DNA of 64,000 nt from Pelobates cultripes (Eukaryota; Chordata; Amphibia; Anura; Pelobatidae). Positions within the stretch are counted from its first letter, which is position 1; the number at the start of each line of letters is the position of its first letter. A program made the translations under genes and the position numbers. The stretch lies in assembly GCA_933207985.1 (NCBI GenBank), contig OW240912.1:253598946-253662945 (forward strand). Reading direction: 5' to 3'. Below, in pieces: positions 11,357 through 24,400 of the stretch. The notes beneath the pieces were generated by a model. The model was given only the letters and a program-made list of their open reading frames with translations. It did no database searches and had not been told where the DNA came from.

Positions 11357-14300
11357 GAACACTGTTCCAGACAATGTAAAAATGTTTGACTCTTTTTATA
11401 TTCTTGCCCACATATGCACTTAATACGGAATATCCACTCTAACTCCACAACTCCTACTTTCCTGGCCTTTTTAATAATGTTACTAGACATTTTATATGAA
11501 TTCTGCAACTGAATGGAACATAAATGATAGCAAGTATTTCCCATTATAGTCTATCATAATACAGTTTGTACCAAAGCTGGTCAGGCAGTTAATTTTAATT
11601 ACTTTTATCAAGAAATCTGTATCCAAAGTAAAACATGCTAAGCATGTATCGTTCTGTCTGTTATCACCCCTATACTAAAACATACTCATGCTATCTATGT
11701 AGTATTATTATAGTGTTTTGTGAATACAATACATTACACATAGATAGATGTTTATACAATGATGTATTCCTGTCCCCATACATCTGCATTCACACGTACA
11801 TACATCTGTAGTCATACACATTCTGACTTACATTTGGACTGTAGCTGGGGTAATTAGAAATAACACCTAGGCTGCTGGCTGAAGAGAAGTCTGCAATGAA
11901 TGTCTGGTTTAGCGCAGAATGAAATTGAGCAGATGACGGAATTTTGGCAGTCCTACTGCTATCAACTGCATTGTTGGGTTGGTAAAGATTAACCCAGTGT
12001 ATACTGCACAGTACACATTGTAGGTGCAAAAAATGAGAAAAACTTGGGAAGGGAGCAGAAAAAAAAAAAAAAAGGAGGAAGGATCAGAGGTGGCAGGTTA
12101 GTGTTAAAAAAAAGTTCCTAAAAAGAATCCATATAACCCACTACCCTACTGTCCCCTTTAATATGCCAGGCCTGTTTTAACTAATGGTGAATACAGTGAA
12201 CACTCATCCGGAGTTAACCAGATCTCTGTGGCCTCTTGGGACTTGCTGTAAAATATCAGTTTTTTGCTGTTATCAGTTCTGTATCTGGGTAGGTTAGAAC
12301 AAAGGTTAGTGATGTTCAGGCTTTGTACTCCGTGAGTCATACAAAGATGACATTGGCTTTGTGTGGGTGATTTATGCTCTCCAGATGTTCCAAAGTACAT
12401 CTGTATGTTGTATGAATTGCTGACTCCTTGATCTAATGAAGTCCGCTAGTGGTTTGATGAATATGTTTAATAAGTTATATGATAGTCATGACTATGCAGA
12501 GACTCATATACTTTAATGACTAGTGATTCTATGTGGAGCACGTTCACCATGAGTGTGTTATTGCTTGGAAATGACGTCACCCATCAGAGCTACGAATTAC
12601 AAAATAAAGTTATTTTCTCTTAGCAATTTGTTCTCATTGTGTGACAAACGTTTTCCAATGTGCCTATGTTTGCCATTGTCCAGACAATATATTTTATATT
12701 CTCCATCTCAGTTTCTCTCTTTCTACTCTTTCTATATGTGTGTGTGTATGTGTGTGTGCACACGTGTGTTTTTGAAAAGAGTGACATCCAAAAAAACAGA
12801 ATGCTGTTCAGTGTATGCAAAGAATATATTTACGCTCATATGTTTTTGATTTTATATGAGTTCTGCCCAAAGGTATTATGGAAATGGATTTTGCAGATCA
12901 TACTTCAATAGAATTCCAAGCAATTCCATTGCTTACTAAGAATTTTACAGCTACAACACCTATTGACCAATCTCCCATGAACAACACGAAGCTTCTGAAT
13001 ATTTACAATTGAATATTGCTCTCTGGCCAATGGAATATGACATGCACAGATATTGCTTTATTCTTCTCTGAATGGACTCATGCATGCAAATGCATGCTTT
13101 CTCAACTTATTTCACACAATTAACCATAGGATTAATTAGAATTATAAGAATCCTACGCTGCTATGTAATGAATACAGTGTTTGTTTTGTTTCTCTAGTAT
13201 TTCCCCATAAAACATGAAATTATAAGTAAATGCAAGTGTTTTTACGCACGGCTGTGAATTAAAGTTCTAAAAGCTCCAAGTAATTTATATTACATTGTCT
13301 TTTCCTGTTCCCTTTCTTATCATGCAATGCTCTGGTTGAAAAAAGAACCACATATATTAGCTTTAAGTTATAGGTATTTCAAAGATAAAATATCACATCT
13401 AATACTAAGAAGCCATGTTGGCCATTTATTTTTATATTTGCCTCTAATTCCATGCTTGAGACTAACTTCTTGCATCGGCTTGCCTTTGCTCTGAGGGGAG
13501 ATAATCCCTTGTAGAGATGCATTTGGACACCTTTTGCATACGTGGAAGAGCAATATATTTGAGCCAAAGTGGTATAACTAGCTTGAGGTGTCATAGTGGA
13601 ATCAACAGGTCTGTGTACTAATGAAATAACAGTGATATAAAAATTAGCTTGCCGTGTTTTTGTCACCATTTATATATAACAAAGTGAACATGCTATTTGC
13701 TACCCGTCACCCGCTGGATTAGTATAACCAACGTGTATAGTCATATCGGTACCATTGGCTTATGTCTTTAAACCTCTATGCGTGTTCTGAGTAGTGTGCA
13801 TTAGTTGTGGTTGTCATGTTAGAAGTACTCGGGCGGGCCACTAAGTCGGTGCGTGTCATACCCCCAAAATTGCACATCAGGTGCGTGTGGGTGTGTAGTT
13901 CTATTAAGGCAACGTGCCTAGGCTGCCACTTTCCCTCCGTCTCTGCTTACTCTGTTATGGGGTACAGGTCAGTCCAGCAGGTGAGGTGTTTTTAAATAAA
14001 ACTATTACAATCTGTGAGATTTGAAATCATTGTTTAGTGAATAAGCGAGTGCGGTGGATTGTGTATTTTATATGTTAAATATATATATATTAATAAATAT
14101 AATATAAATATATTATATTATTAAATGAAGGGGTGAGGCTAAATCTAATGAAACAAGAACATTTCAATATTAGAATAAATAATTCCTAATACTGGAGTGA
14201 TCCTCTAATATTGAATATTTAATATTGGAAATACAATTTTTAGTACTTGTTTTGAGTCTCCCAGTTCTTACAATAGTTCTTACAATACAATCTATAAAAC

Positions 14301-15236
14301 TCCCTTAAAGTCAGCCTACCCCCAGTTTTGACGGTGTGAATCTGGAATTACCTCTGAAATGAATTGTAACACAGGCTACGAGATAGCTCTAATTCCCTAT
14401 ATCCAAACTCACTAATGCATTCACAGATAAATAGAAGAATGTTACTGCAGTTATTTTCCAACATCTAATGGCAATACAGTGCACATAGCATGTCTTAAAT
14501 ATTTATCTTTATGTCCATTTATTTTATCATATATCCATTGAACATAGCTGGCAGCTATGTGATGCATACCACCATTATAGAGCTTTTATCAGCTTTCAGG
14601 AGCATACATAATATGATTTTCACTTGTCATTGCATAGGTTACTTTCAATAATATCCATTGAACTAATTAAGTGATAACAAACAAATAGTAGCCAGTTACA
14701 TAAAAATAGATAGTAAACATAAAAGTGCAATAATACATGCAGATTTGTAGCTGACTATCCTATCTCAAGTATTCTGGGTTAGTACCATCGTGCTAACTCC
14801 CCAAATTTCTCACATTGAACAGAATCACAGCTGCACATAACCTTGCCTTGTTATTCACACACCTTTATATCTCCCAAAGCTGGAAGAGACTATATCTTCT
14901 ATATCCATTCAATTGAACATATTTCAGTAACATGTTTTATTTAATTTGGAGTGTTCGTTCATTTATTTTAATGTGCTCAGAGCCATTAATCATTATGTTG
15001 TAGCAGATGTTTTTTTTTAACAAAAATCTAAAATGTCTGATTAAAAGGCTAGATTGGAAGTTCTATACTGTTAAGAGTTGACAGTTGCCTCTTTGCCCTG
15101 GACAGATTTAATGATGCTCAACTACAATTTATTACTGAGAGATCCAGCTTAGACGCAATTGATCTTCTGTATGAGACCACAAAGTGAATAAGTCTGTAAA
15201 ATATATTTTATGGTGTATTCTAATAATATTCTAAAA
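11357..15236. other. Unique stretch with short simple repeats
   Basis: No gene or complete element identified. There is an A run near 12060-12074, a TG run with alternating purine-pyrimidine character at 12737-12770, and an AT-rich island near 14070-14120. The short open frames are not conserved domains. Confidence 0.5.
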
Positions 15237-15371
15237 CAGGGGTAGTCATCCTTTGGAACTTCAGATGCTGTGGACTACATGTCCACTAATGCTTTGCCAG
15301 CATTATGTCTGTAAGAACATTATGGCAATGTATTCCAAAACATCTGGCGTGCCAAAGGTTGTCTACCCATG
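15237..15371. mobile_element. Short hAT-like MITE
   Basis: Starts CAGGGGTAGTCA and ends with the approximate inverse (ggttgtctacccatg). Inside these, tttgga with catctg and its complement form a loose fold-back. The length of 135 bp suits a MITE. No clean 8-bp target duplication is visible, so the outer ends are uncertain by a few bases. Confidence 0.5.
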
Positions 15372-16449
15372 TGATAAATTATAGTAGGGTCTCCTAATTT
15401 TTTATACTTTGCCATATACTGGTAGACTTTTTTGATTATTATTTGTTTGTTGATGATAAGCAAATTACTGTGTCTATGAATGTTTTATACAATCTGTATT
15501 TTCCTTTGCTTTATTAGTTAGAATGCTTTAATATATAAACCATGTCTTGAGGAATCTTTCAACTTTAATGAAATACAAGCAAATCTGCGAAACTAATTGT
15601 ACAGTGTGCTAGGTCCAATTAGCACACACAAATAATTTTATGCAGTTAGATCATATTCTAAATATTCCAAGCCAGAGTTTAGATCCTTTATTATTACTTA
15701 AAATGTTCATAGTTCTCCTGTAAATGTTAATAACCTCTTCTAAGGACATCAAAATAAATTTACAAATGTATACCCTCAACTCATATCCCAGAACTGGTTG
15801 CATGCATTTTGTTTAGACATCCCTCCAGCCAGTTTTAGGAGGCATGCCACAAAACATTGAGCTTATTTTGACGAACACTAATTAGGCATGTCTTTATGGA
15901 ACTCTGTTTAAGACTCAGACTGCCTTGGTTTTCTTAAAATCTAGAAACAGAAAAAATCAGATCATAAAGATAGTCTGTCAGTATAAAGATATATATAGAA
16001 TGTATTATTATAATCAATATGTTTTTATTTTTTAGTCACTCTGTACACTAACATTCAGTGAACCATTTCATAAAATATATCTAACATATTCTTAGATATA
16101 ACATGGAAATTAGAGGTCCATTATTTTGTTAACAGTATACACTTAGCACTGAACCCAAAAGGATAATCTATAAGCATAGAGAAGATGATGCCAAAGAGTA
16201 GAGATGCCAAAAGTGGAATCCGAGAAATCTTGAAACAAGAGTTTGCAGAAAACGTTGGTCAGTTGTTTCAAGATGCCATAAAGGTCAAGAAGAAGATTAT
16301 GTAAAACAGACATGAGGACTTATTAATTGAACTCTGATTAGACAATATATAGTTGTCCAGGGTATTTAAATTGCAAATGTGGACTATAATATCCAAATTC
16401 AAGAAAGCTTGAATATAATCTGAATGTCCACCTTTTTGAATGCAACAGC
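15372..16449. other. Unique AT-rich stretch
   Basis: No gene or repeat recognised. Confidence 0.5.
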
Positions 16450-16997
16450 TTGAAGGGACACTATAGTCACCTGAACAACTTTAGCTTAATGAAGCAGTTT
16501 TGGTGTATAGAACATACCCCTGCAGCCTCACTGCTCAATCCTCTGCCATTTGGGAGTTAAATCCCTTTGTTTATGAACCCTAGTCACACCTCCCTGCATG
16601 TGACTTGCACAGCCTTCCATAAACACTTCCTGTAAAGAGAGCCCTATTTAGGCTTTCTTTATTGCAAGTTCTGTTTAATTAAGATTTTCTTATCCCCTGC
16701 TATGTTAATAGCTTGCTAGACCCTGCAAGAGCCTCCTGTATGTGATTAAAGTAGAGATTGAGATACATTTATTTAAGGTAAATTACATCTGTTTGAAAGT
16801 GAAACCAGTTATTTTTTTCATGCAGGCTCTGTCAATCATAGCCAAGGGAGGTGTGGCTAGGGCTGCATAAACAGAAACAAAGTGATTTAACTCCTAAATG
16901 GCAGTGAATTGAGCAGTGAAATTGCAGGGGAATGATATATACACTAAAACTGCTTTATTTAGCTAAAGTAATTTAGGTGACTATAGTGTTTATTTAA
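16450..16997. mobile_element. T2/Kolobok-like MITE, subfamily with copy at 51802
   Basis: The ends read ttgaAGGGACACTATAGTC and GACTATAGTGtttatttaa. The left TTAA has mutated to TTGA and the right end has decayed. The 548-bp body is homologous over its full length to the MITE at 51802-52338, which lies in the opposite orientation. Blocks shared include tttaggagttaaatc and aggctctgtcaatcatagcc. No coding capacity. Confidence 0.75.
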
Positions 16998-17397
16998 ATC
17001 CAGAACAACATTTTGAAAATAGGCAACTGATTGACCAATTGTGATGTTTTTATAATTATGCAAATATTACATATTTTATACAGGATTTGTAAGAGAGAAT
17101 GAGTGATTTTAAAGCAGACACAGGACGGGAGTGAATAAGATTTTCAACCAGATTTGCCTTTAAAAAATATGAGAATTGCAAATCCAGTTGAAATTTCTTT
17201 ATTTTATCTATCTGGACAAAATTCCGACTTCAATGGATAATTCTGATAGTTTCAGTGTGTTAGTTGTGGTAAAGTAATTTTAGATTTTAATGAGTGCTGT
17301 GTTTAATAGCGTGTTGATGACAGAAGAAACTAGATTACATCAGAGTGAATATGAGATAGATGACTAGCTTTTCAAATTGATTTTTATATATACAGAG
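16998..17397. other. Unique stretch before the L1-like insertion
   Basis: Plain AT-rich DNA with no features recognised. Its last bases give the left target-site duplication. Confidence 0.5.
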
Positions 17398-17414
17398 CTA
17401 TCACATATATTCTT
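17398..17414. repeat. Left target-site duplication of L1-like LINE
   Basis: ctatcacatatattctt is identical at 21437-21453. It runs into a T tract, which is the complement of the element's poly(A) tail. Confidence 0.85.
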
Positions 17415-18000
17415 TTTTTAAAAATACAATTAATAAGTGTTTTCTTAATAACATGTATAATAAAACATCACAATTCCATTTGAGAAGTTTGTTAAATACA
17501 AAGTACAGATCACAAAAGATTACATTGCAGTTCAAAATTCTTTCAACAGTGCCCATATTAAAGATAGGGACATAGGGGGGAAGAGATGGCAGAAAATTAA
17601 AAATAAATAAATAAATATCTATATGAATAAAGAAATGAGAAAAAAACTTTTCCCCTACCACTGCCCCTTCCCCCCGTCTACCTTACACCTCTAGTTACCA
17701 TTAAGGTTTCCAGAAATAAATGTATCCCTCATTGTAATCAAGAAATATAATTTGTAACATTCTTCTCCTCCATTCATTCTTACATACATACATACATACT
17801 TTGTTCAAACCTATATTCCAATAGTGTTGGAGCATCATTTTATGAATAACATAATTTGGGTTATGGGAGTATTACTGAGTGAGACCTTCCATCCTATGCC
17901 TTCCCCCTTCCCCTCTATAAACAATGACAGAGTATCCTTTAACAACCATTTTTACAAAACGTTAGTTGTCGCGGTGAGCATCATACCCATAAGGGACTAG

Positions 18001-18315
18001 TTATTCAAGAAAAGTGGTGATCAAATTTTTATAATATGAGGTTAAATTACTATTCCTCGCATAAAAGTAATATTCCATTTTCCCTTGGTGTGAGATCTGA
18101 CTTATTATTTGTGCCCATTCTGGAGGGTTTACTCTATGCCATTCTCTGGCTATACCTTTCTTAATGGCCAATAAGATATTAATTATTAGATATCTAGAGT
18201 GTTTATCTGACCTAGGTAGTTCTAAATGAAATAACCAGACATAAGAGTTCAGTACGAATTTACTCTGAAGGTTTTTTGATATGATTCCCTCAGTTTCGTT
18301 TTTTATCTTGTACAA
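18001..18315 (-). pseudogene. L1-like ORF2 C-terminal fragment
   Basis: The frame contains an LP-rich stretch followed by a segment of the form ...LLAIKKGIAREW..., which resembles the C-terminus of L1-type ORF2. It lies at the 3' side of the L1-like element, as expected. Confidence 0.65.
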
Positions 18316-19637
18316 TTTTGGGCATTCCCACTAGATATGGTAAATAGTGCCTAATGGCTGATTGCACCTCCAACATGAATTGATAGTTAGTTTATCAAGT
18401 GTACCTACTCTTTGGGACTCAGATTCCATCTGGGGATTCATTTTTAGAAAGTCTCCTGTAAATTGACAGAATGTACTGATTTATTTACCTCCGGCCAGGT
18501 TTTACACCAAGTCTGAAAAGAGAATTCTTTATCAAAATATCTTTCCCATTTTCCTATAGAAATAATAAGAGGGGAGTTCTGATTAATTATTAATAAATTA
18601 TTTACTCAGGAGAGTAATGTATTCCTATGTTGTTTCTTAATAAAATCATCAAGAATAGTTGAGTCAGTAATAATGTTTGAAAAAGTTTTTAATCCTCAAA
18701 TAGGGAAAAACGTCCCAACCTATTAGGTTATAATCTTCCTTCTGCTGGCTAAATGTTCTTATACCTATGTTAGACTAAACATCTGCAAAAGTATTTATGT
18801 TCCTCTTTATCCATCCATTTAAATCTAAATCTTATACAGACTGAGCACCTTTAATGGTGTGGATGAGGTAAATACGTGCTTGATACCCAACCTGTCTCTG
18901 ACCTTTGCCCCTGTTTTGACTGCTTCTCTCAAGATTATATTTTTCAAATGTAAGGCTTTTACAAGATAAGGTTTAATCCATAGTAAATCGAATGGATTTT
19001 GACATTTTAAGAAGAATTTCTCACAGTGAAACCATCCCTTACTCCAGTTGTTTTTTATTGCTCCAGATAATATGAGTTAACATTGTAGTATTATGGTGTA
19101 ATCCTATATCAGGGAAATTTAGACCCAATTAGGTACCATCTCTGTTTTTGGTCTTTTGAGTGATTTGAGATTTTTTACCGTTTCATATAAAAGAGTAAAA
19201 GTTTGTTTATTTTATCTAAAATATTCCCTGCAACCCATATTGGTATCATTCTGAATAAAAAAAATATTTTAGGGACCAGAAATGCCTTCACCATGTTGGT
19301 GACACCCAGCCAAGAAAACTCATACCTTTTATCTTATGTATCTATAGGTCCAGATCCTCTAGTAACACTTTATAATTATCCTTAATTATTTGATTAAGAT
19401 CGAATATGAACGTAATACCTAAGTATTCAATCCAATTTTTATTCCATTTGAATTTATACCTATCTAGCAGAATTTGTTTTTGAGATAAAGTCAATCCATT
19501 TGATATTAGTAGAGTTTTAGATAAATTTAATATATAATTAGAGAGAGCTATATTCCCCTTTTGTTGATAATAGTGCGGGGATTGAAGTTTCAGGAGATGT
19601 AAGAGTTAGTATGATGTCATGAGCGTATAATGTAACT

Positions 19638-20295
19638 TTAAAAGTTTGGGTTATTAATTGCAATACCCTCAATTGCCTCTGTTGATCTTATCAGAGCTCC
19701 CAGGGGTTCAATAGAAATTGAATACAGTAAAAGGGAGAGGGGGCAACCCTGCCTCGTATTATGTATACAGAAAAATTTCAAATTGCGTGCTAGTCCTATA
19801 ACCTTACCACTGGGAGTACTATATAAAGCCAAAGAGCTAACCTTAAGGCCTTGAATCCCAAAGGAGTCCAAAGTCTCAGACAAAAAATTCCAGCTTACCC
19901 TATGAAAGGCCTTCTCTGCGTCTAACGCCAAGAATGCTGATGGGACAGCTTTTGCCTGTATCTCTGAGATTAAGTCTATTAGTTTGCAAGAATTATCTTC
20001 CCCTGTTCTTCCTGGAATAAATCCAGATTGATCCGGATGAATTATTTCTGCTATTATGTTTTTTAATCTTTCAGCCAAAATTTTTGAAAATGTTTTTGTC
20101 TAAATTTATTAGTGATATTGGTCTGTAGTTTTTTAAAAGAGTGGGATCTTTCCCTAATTTTGGGATTGGACAGTTAGAAGCCTGTAACAGCTCGTCCAGT
20201 ATGTTCCCTCTCTCTCCAAAAAAATTAAATAGCCTGATCAACAATGGGGAAATCACGAGGTCTGCAATTTTTATAGAATAACGCAGTGTATCCAT
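19638..20295 (-). pseudogene. L1-like reverse transcriptase domain, broken
   Basis: Two adjacent minus-strand frames (20295-20071 and 20078-19638) together cover the core of a LINE reverse transcriptase. NYRPISLIN lies in the first. In the second come DQSGFIPGR, then LDAEKAFH (the usual FD of the first catalytic aspartate motif is FH here) and RQGCPLS. A frameshift lies at about 20075. The downstream A-D-D catalytic box is not visible in this frame and is probably lost. Part of the element at 17415-21436. Confidence 0.85.
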
Positions 20296-20877
20296 CAGGA
20301 CCCGGTGATTTCCCAGTTTTTAATTTTGAAATTGTGTCCCTTACCTCTTTCAACAAAAAAGGTTTATTAAGAAAATCTCAAGCCTGATCGGTAATCCTAG
20401 GCAATTTTAGTTTCGACAAAAAATCCTTCAGTGCAATCTTGGGAATCTGTCCCTGTTTGAGGTTATTTAGTGACTGGTAGTAGTTATTAAAAGCTTCTGT
20501 AATTTTATATGGTTCTAATATAACTTTCTCACCCACAAAAAGGCACTGAATCCTTGATCTTTCATTTTTTTGCTTAAGTTTATTTGTGAGTGTTTTCTCC
20601 ACTCTATTGCTTGAATAATACCATTTCTGTCTAGAATTATATATGAGCCTTTCCAGCTTCTCATCCAATTTCCCTTTAATCTCCTCTTGGACATTATTTA
20701 TTTTCTCCTTTTGTTTTTTTTAATATATGCATCCATTTTGATTAAATATCCCCTGATTGTACATTTTAGAGCGCTCCATAATATTGGGTCTGCAACCTCA
20801 TTGTTATCATTACATTGTAAAAATTGTTGTATTTCTTTACATAACTCTTGTTTAGCTGTGTCTAAAATCAAATTAAA

Positions 20878-21066
20878 TTAATTAATTCTCCAATCAGATC
20901 TTACTTTGTAATTAGAATTATTTTCAAAGATGCAGAAAACAGGAACGTGGTCGGACCATGAGATATTGCCTGTATCTAACAAAATACATTTTCCTAAATG
21001 TGCAAACTTTGTAAAGATGGTATCAATCCTAGTATATGATAGGTGTCTATTTGAATAAAAAGTCAA
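20878..21066 (-). pseudogene. L1-like endonuclease C-terminal fragment
   Basis: A frame with FYSNRHLSYTRID, then GNISWSDHVPVF and a terminal WRIN. This matches the order at the end of L1-type endonuclease domains, where SDH holds catalytic residues. The piece is the readable tail of the domain. The part upstream (21070-21436) can be followed only with frameshifts. Confidence 0.8.
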
Positions 21067-21436
21067 ATCTCTCTCAGTTGGGTGTTGGGTCCTCCAGATA
21101 TCATATAAGTTGAATTTAACTAGACAGCTGGCTAATTTTTGAGCATGCGTCTTGTTCTTCTTAATCTATATTATTACCCTTCCTTAATCTTTTATCTAAA
21201 CTGACATCGATGACACAGTTCATGTCACCCCCTCATAATTAATAATCCATATTTTTTCAAACAATAAGCCCCAAAACAGGAAAATCATTTGGAGCGTAGA
21301 CGTTTGTGAGTGTACAGATCACATTGTCTAATTTACAGATAAGGATAAAACATATCTCCCGTTACAGTCTGACTCATGGAAAATATATTAAAATCTCAGG
21401 TCTTTAGATATAATTATTGCTACCCCTCTTTTCTAT

Positions 21437-21453
21437 CTATCACATATATTCTT
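21437..21453. repeat. Right target-site duplication of L1-like LINE
   Basis: Identical 17-mer to 17398-17414, abutting the truncated endonuclease end. Confidence 0.85.
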
Positions 21454-24400
21454 ATAAATGAGAAAAAGTCAATGTTCCCTTAGAGGATGCAAGTCTAAAA
21501 CACCATGGAAATATATTTTGCCAATAAATTGGTAAATCTGGTTTCCCACAACCATATCAGCAGACTTTGATTTCAATCAAACTAATATCATGCACTGATG
21601 TTTAGTGAAGTGTAGCCACTACATTGATAGCCATTCACATTGACCTTTACTAAACAGGACCAAATGACTGTAATCAAATATCACATGGAATGATCACTGC
21701 TGTTATTGTGTCAATTCCTTCACTAACTATGCAATAACGTTTATCAGTGTATATATTTTATGAGCATTACAATTTTATTATCTCAAGGACATTCCGGTAT
21801 TGCTGTGGTTCCAAGCTGCAGTTTGCAATGTACAGACAAAGATTATATAACGTGTTTATGCATATTTGAAACCATGGAGCAAGATTTCACATAAAAATAA
21901 ATGCGAAATTTAGCTAAAAAAAAAAAGAAGCACAAATCAGAATATTTAGCATTTTAATATTCACTGTTTTGGCTTGTAGATGTTCTTTCAATCTAACCTA
22001 ATAAATGTCTCATTTTTCAGGCTGCTTGGCAGGTTGACAGTTGCTTGCAGACGGTGCAGCCTGCATGATGAGATCAAATTGAGACAATATTCAAAGAATT
22101 AGCATTCTAGCATTTAGTACAACAGATTCTTACAGTTAATCGACTGGTTTATCATAAGTCATTTCCTCTAATCATGTTTTTCACTATTTACATCTGCCAT
22201 ATACTACATATTGTTACTGTCCCATGCCAATTATTTTATAAAAATATGAGCTTTGCAAGGTTGGCAGGGATCAGTAAAGCATTTTGGAAGTTGAATTTGA
22301 TAGGCTATTGTACAAATCAAATTTCTACCAGTTAGAAGTTATCTTTTGTTTATAGATGTTTGCTCTTGATATCTGTGAATGAGGATTATATTAAAAAGCT
22401 GCTAACACCTTTTTTACATTGACATCTTTCAAAATTCAAGATACAGCCTCAAAATATTGTGCCTGACAATAAACAGACAATAAAAATAAAGAGTGAATCA
22501 TTTTATAAAGTAAATAAAACTGACAGCGATTTAAACAAGCAATAAAACAAACAAAAATATTAAATGTTCTTTAATTCAATGAGTACATTAAAGAATCTCT
22601 CCAAGCACCATAAATATTAGGACACATTGTGCAAGGAGGCTTTGGTTGCATGCCCTTTATATGTATTAAACAGTGTTCAAGTCATTTTAAAAAAAAGGCT
22701 ATCCAATCTCCACTTAGGACTCCATAATGATGAAATTCACAGTATGTTGAAAAGACAGGTTCATTAATTCCTGGTGCTAGTAGATAAGGTTTGCAATCTG
22801 GATGGGGGAAGTGGCTGAGGGTTTCATCACCAGTGAAGCGACTTATGTCTGCCTGGCAAAATGGACTCCCTCATCAACTCAAGGGCTATGGCATCCTTTC
22901 TGTTTAGACCCTTACCAACAGGACCATCCAGTGAGCACTTACACTGTGCTGTCCAGAAGACAGTTCCCTGGTGTCCCTGAATGTATGATACCAGGGAACT
23001 GAAGAGGGACAGGCCCCTGAAATCATGGCTATCCTTCCAAAAGTGTGACTGTTTTGAGTCATGTTGAATAGAAAGAGATACACTTTAATTTGAAACGTAG
23101 AGTTTGCCCTAGTCACTGACAGTATCTCACTGCTTTATATAGAGTTGGTATAAAGGCCATAAAATCTATTGATGATTTTATATATAATCACTCCACTCCT
23201 TTAGTGGTTACAGAAAATGACTGTTAAGACTATTCAACTTCCCCAGTTGCCTGTTGCTGATTACTCAGGAAAAGTGCTTATGCTGTCCAACATTTGCTTT
23301 AAAAGAGTTGTAACATGGAATACAATCAGTTTGCTTCATCTCTATCAAAAAGTCTTAATTAAATTTAAAAAATTATAAATAGCAAAACAAATCATCTTAT
23401 TAATAATGTTGTGCTCAGACACAAAAACTAATCTTGATAAAAAAGAGTATGCTATTTTAATCTTAAACTTGTTTTAATTAAGGTTGTAAGGAAGATTAAA
23501 GACCAAACACTAATGAGATTTGGAAGCATGTATTCATTGCAGAAAGAAAAATGCTTTAGAATATGGCTAATAATTATACTTAATATGTTTTTCTATAAAT
23601 ATTTGCCAAACTGAATTACGTAGAAACGACCATCGGTTTTGCTAATATTTTCTCGCAAAGTCTTTTACACCATTTTTACAACTGCTTTTATGATTGAAAG
23701 TTTTATCTTATTAGTTAGATGTAAAGTGGCATTTTTTTAACCTTGAAATAAATGTGCAGATCAAAATGAAATAAACTATTTCACTTACAAAATATTGTAT
23801 TTAAATATTTACACATTTTCATTGTGGTATGCCCACATTCAGACCTTATTTTACCATTGTTTATTAATTTTAATGAATATGATTTTTTATGAATGCCATC
23901 AAATATCTTATTAATAACATTAAGTATGTTATTTAACCATTTAATTCATCTTTTATTGCCATACCTACTCTATGTAAAAAAAATTCTGCTACTTCATACT
24001 CTGGCCTCAAATTAATATTTTGACTGAGCTTTTCAAATGATTTAACATTTCTGGTTACATGTTTAAAAATTGTTTTAGTTTTTTTTAAATATTGAAAAAT
24101 CAGAAATGATATCATATGTAGAAAATATCAATATATCGAAAATATTATACAATTTCCATATTTTTCATCATATTAAATAATTTTAAAAGTTTATCCAAAA
24201 ATATTAAATAATTTTAAAAGTTTTTAATTAACAATATTAAATCAAGACTTTGTCTAGAAATTAAGTGATATAATTTGGTAATTGAACCTTTTATCCTACC
24301 AACATTTCCCTAAAGGATGAACACATTATTAAAAATAAAAAACAAAGCCCTTCAAACAACCCCTTCGCAATGTCACCTTGTATGTTACTGTCATTGTAGT

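Larger units (their letters stand above)
17415..21436 (-). mobile_element. L1-like LINE, 5'-truncated, decayed
   Basis: Minus-strand non-LTR retrotransposon. From its 5' side it shows the C-terminal part of an apurinic-type endonuclease (about 21436 to 20878), including a KRGVAIIIS-like start and a WSDH motif at about 20958. A linker region follows (20668-20378), then reverse transcriptase (20295-19638). The C-terminal region runs on to about 18001, then the 3' UTR with an A tail (a T tract at 17413-17419). The 17-bp duplications on both sides show insertion by target-primed reverse transcription. 5' truncation inside the endonuclease is typical of L1. Stops and frameshifts break the frame many times, so it is dead. 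The 3' UTR side contains TACA and AAAT microsatellites. Confidence 0.85.

Noticed and set aside
12736..12770. TG run as Z-DNA or promoter element
   Set aside because: A short dinucleotide run is common in vertebrate DNA; nothing around it suggests a promoter.
22802..23116. GC-richer patch with frames on both strands
   Set aside because: No domain recognised and no splice signals that stand out; could be an old repeat, not supported as a gene.
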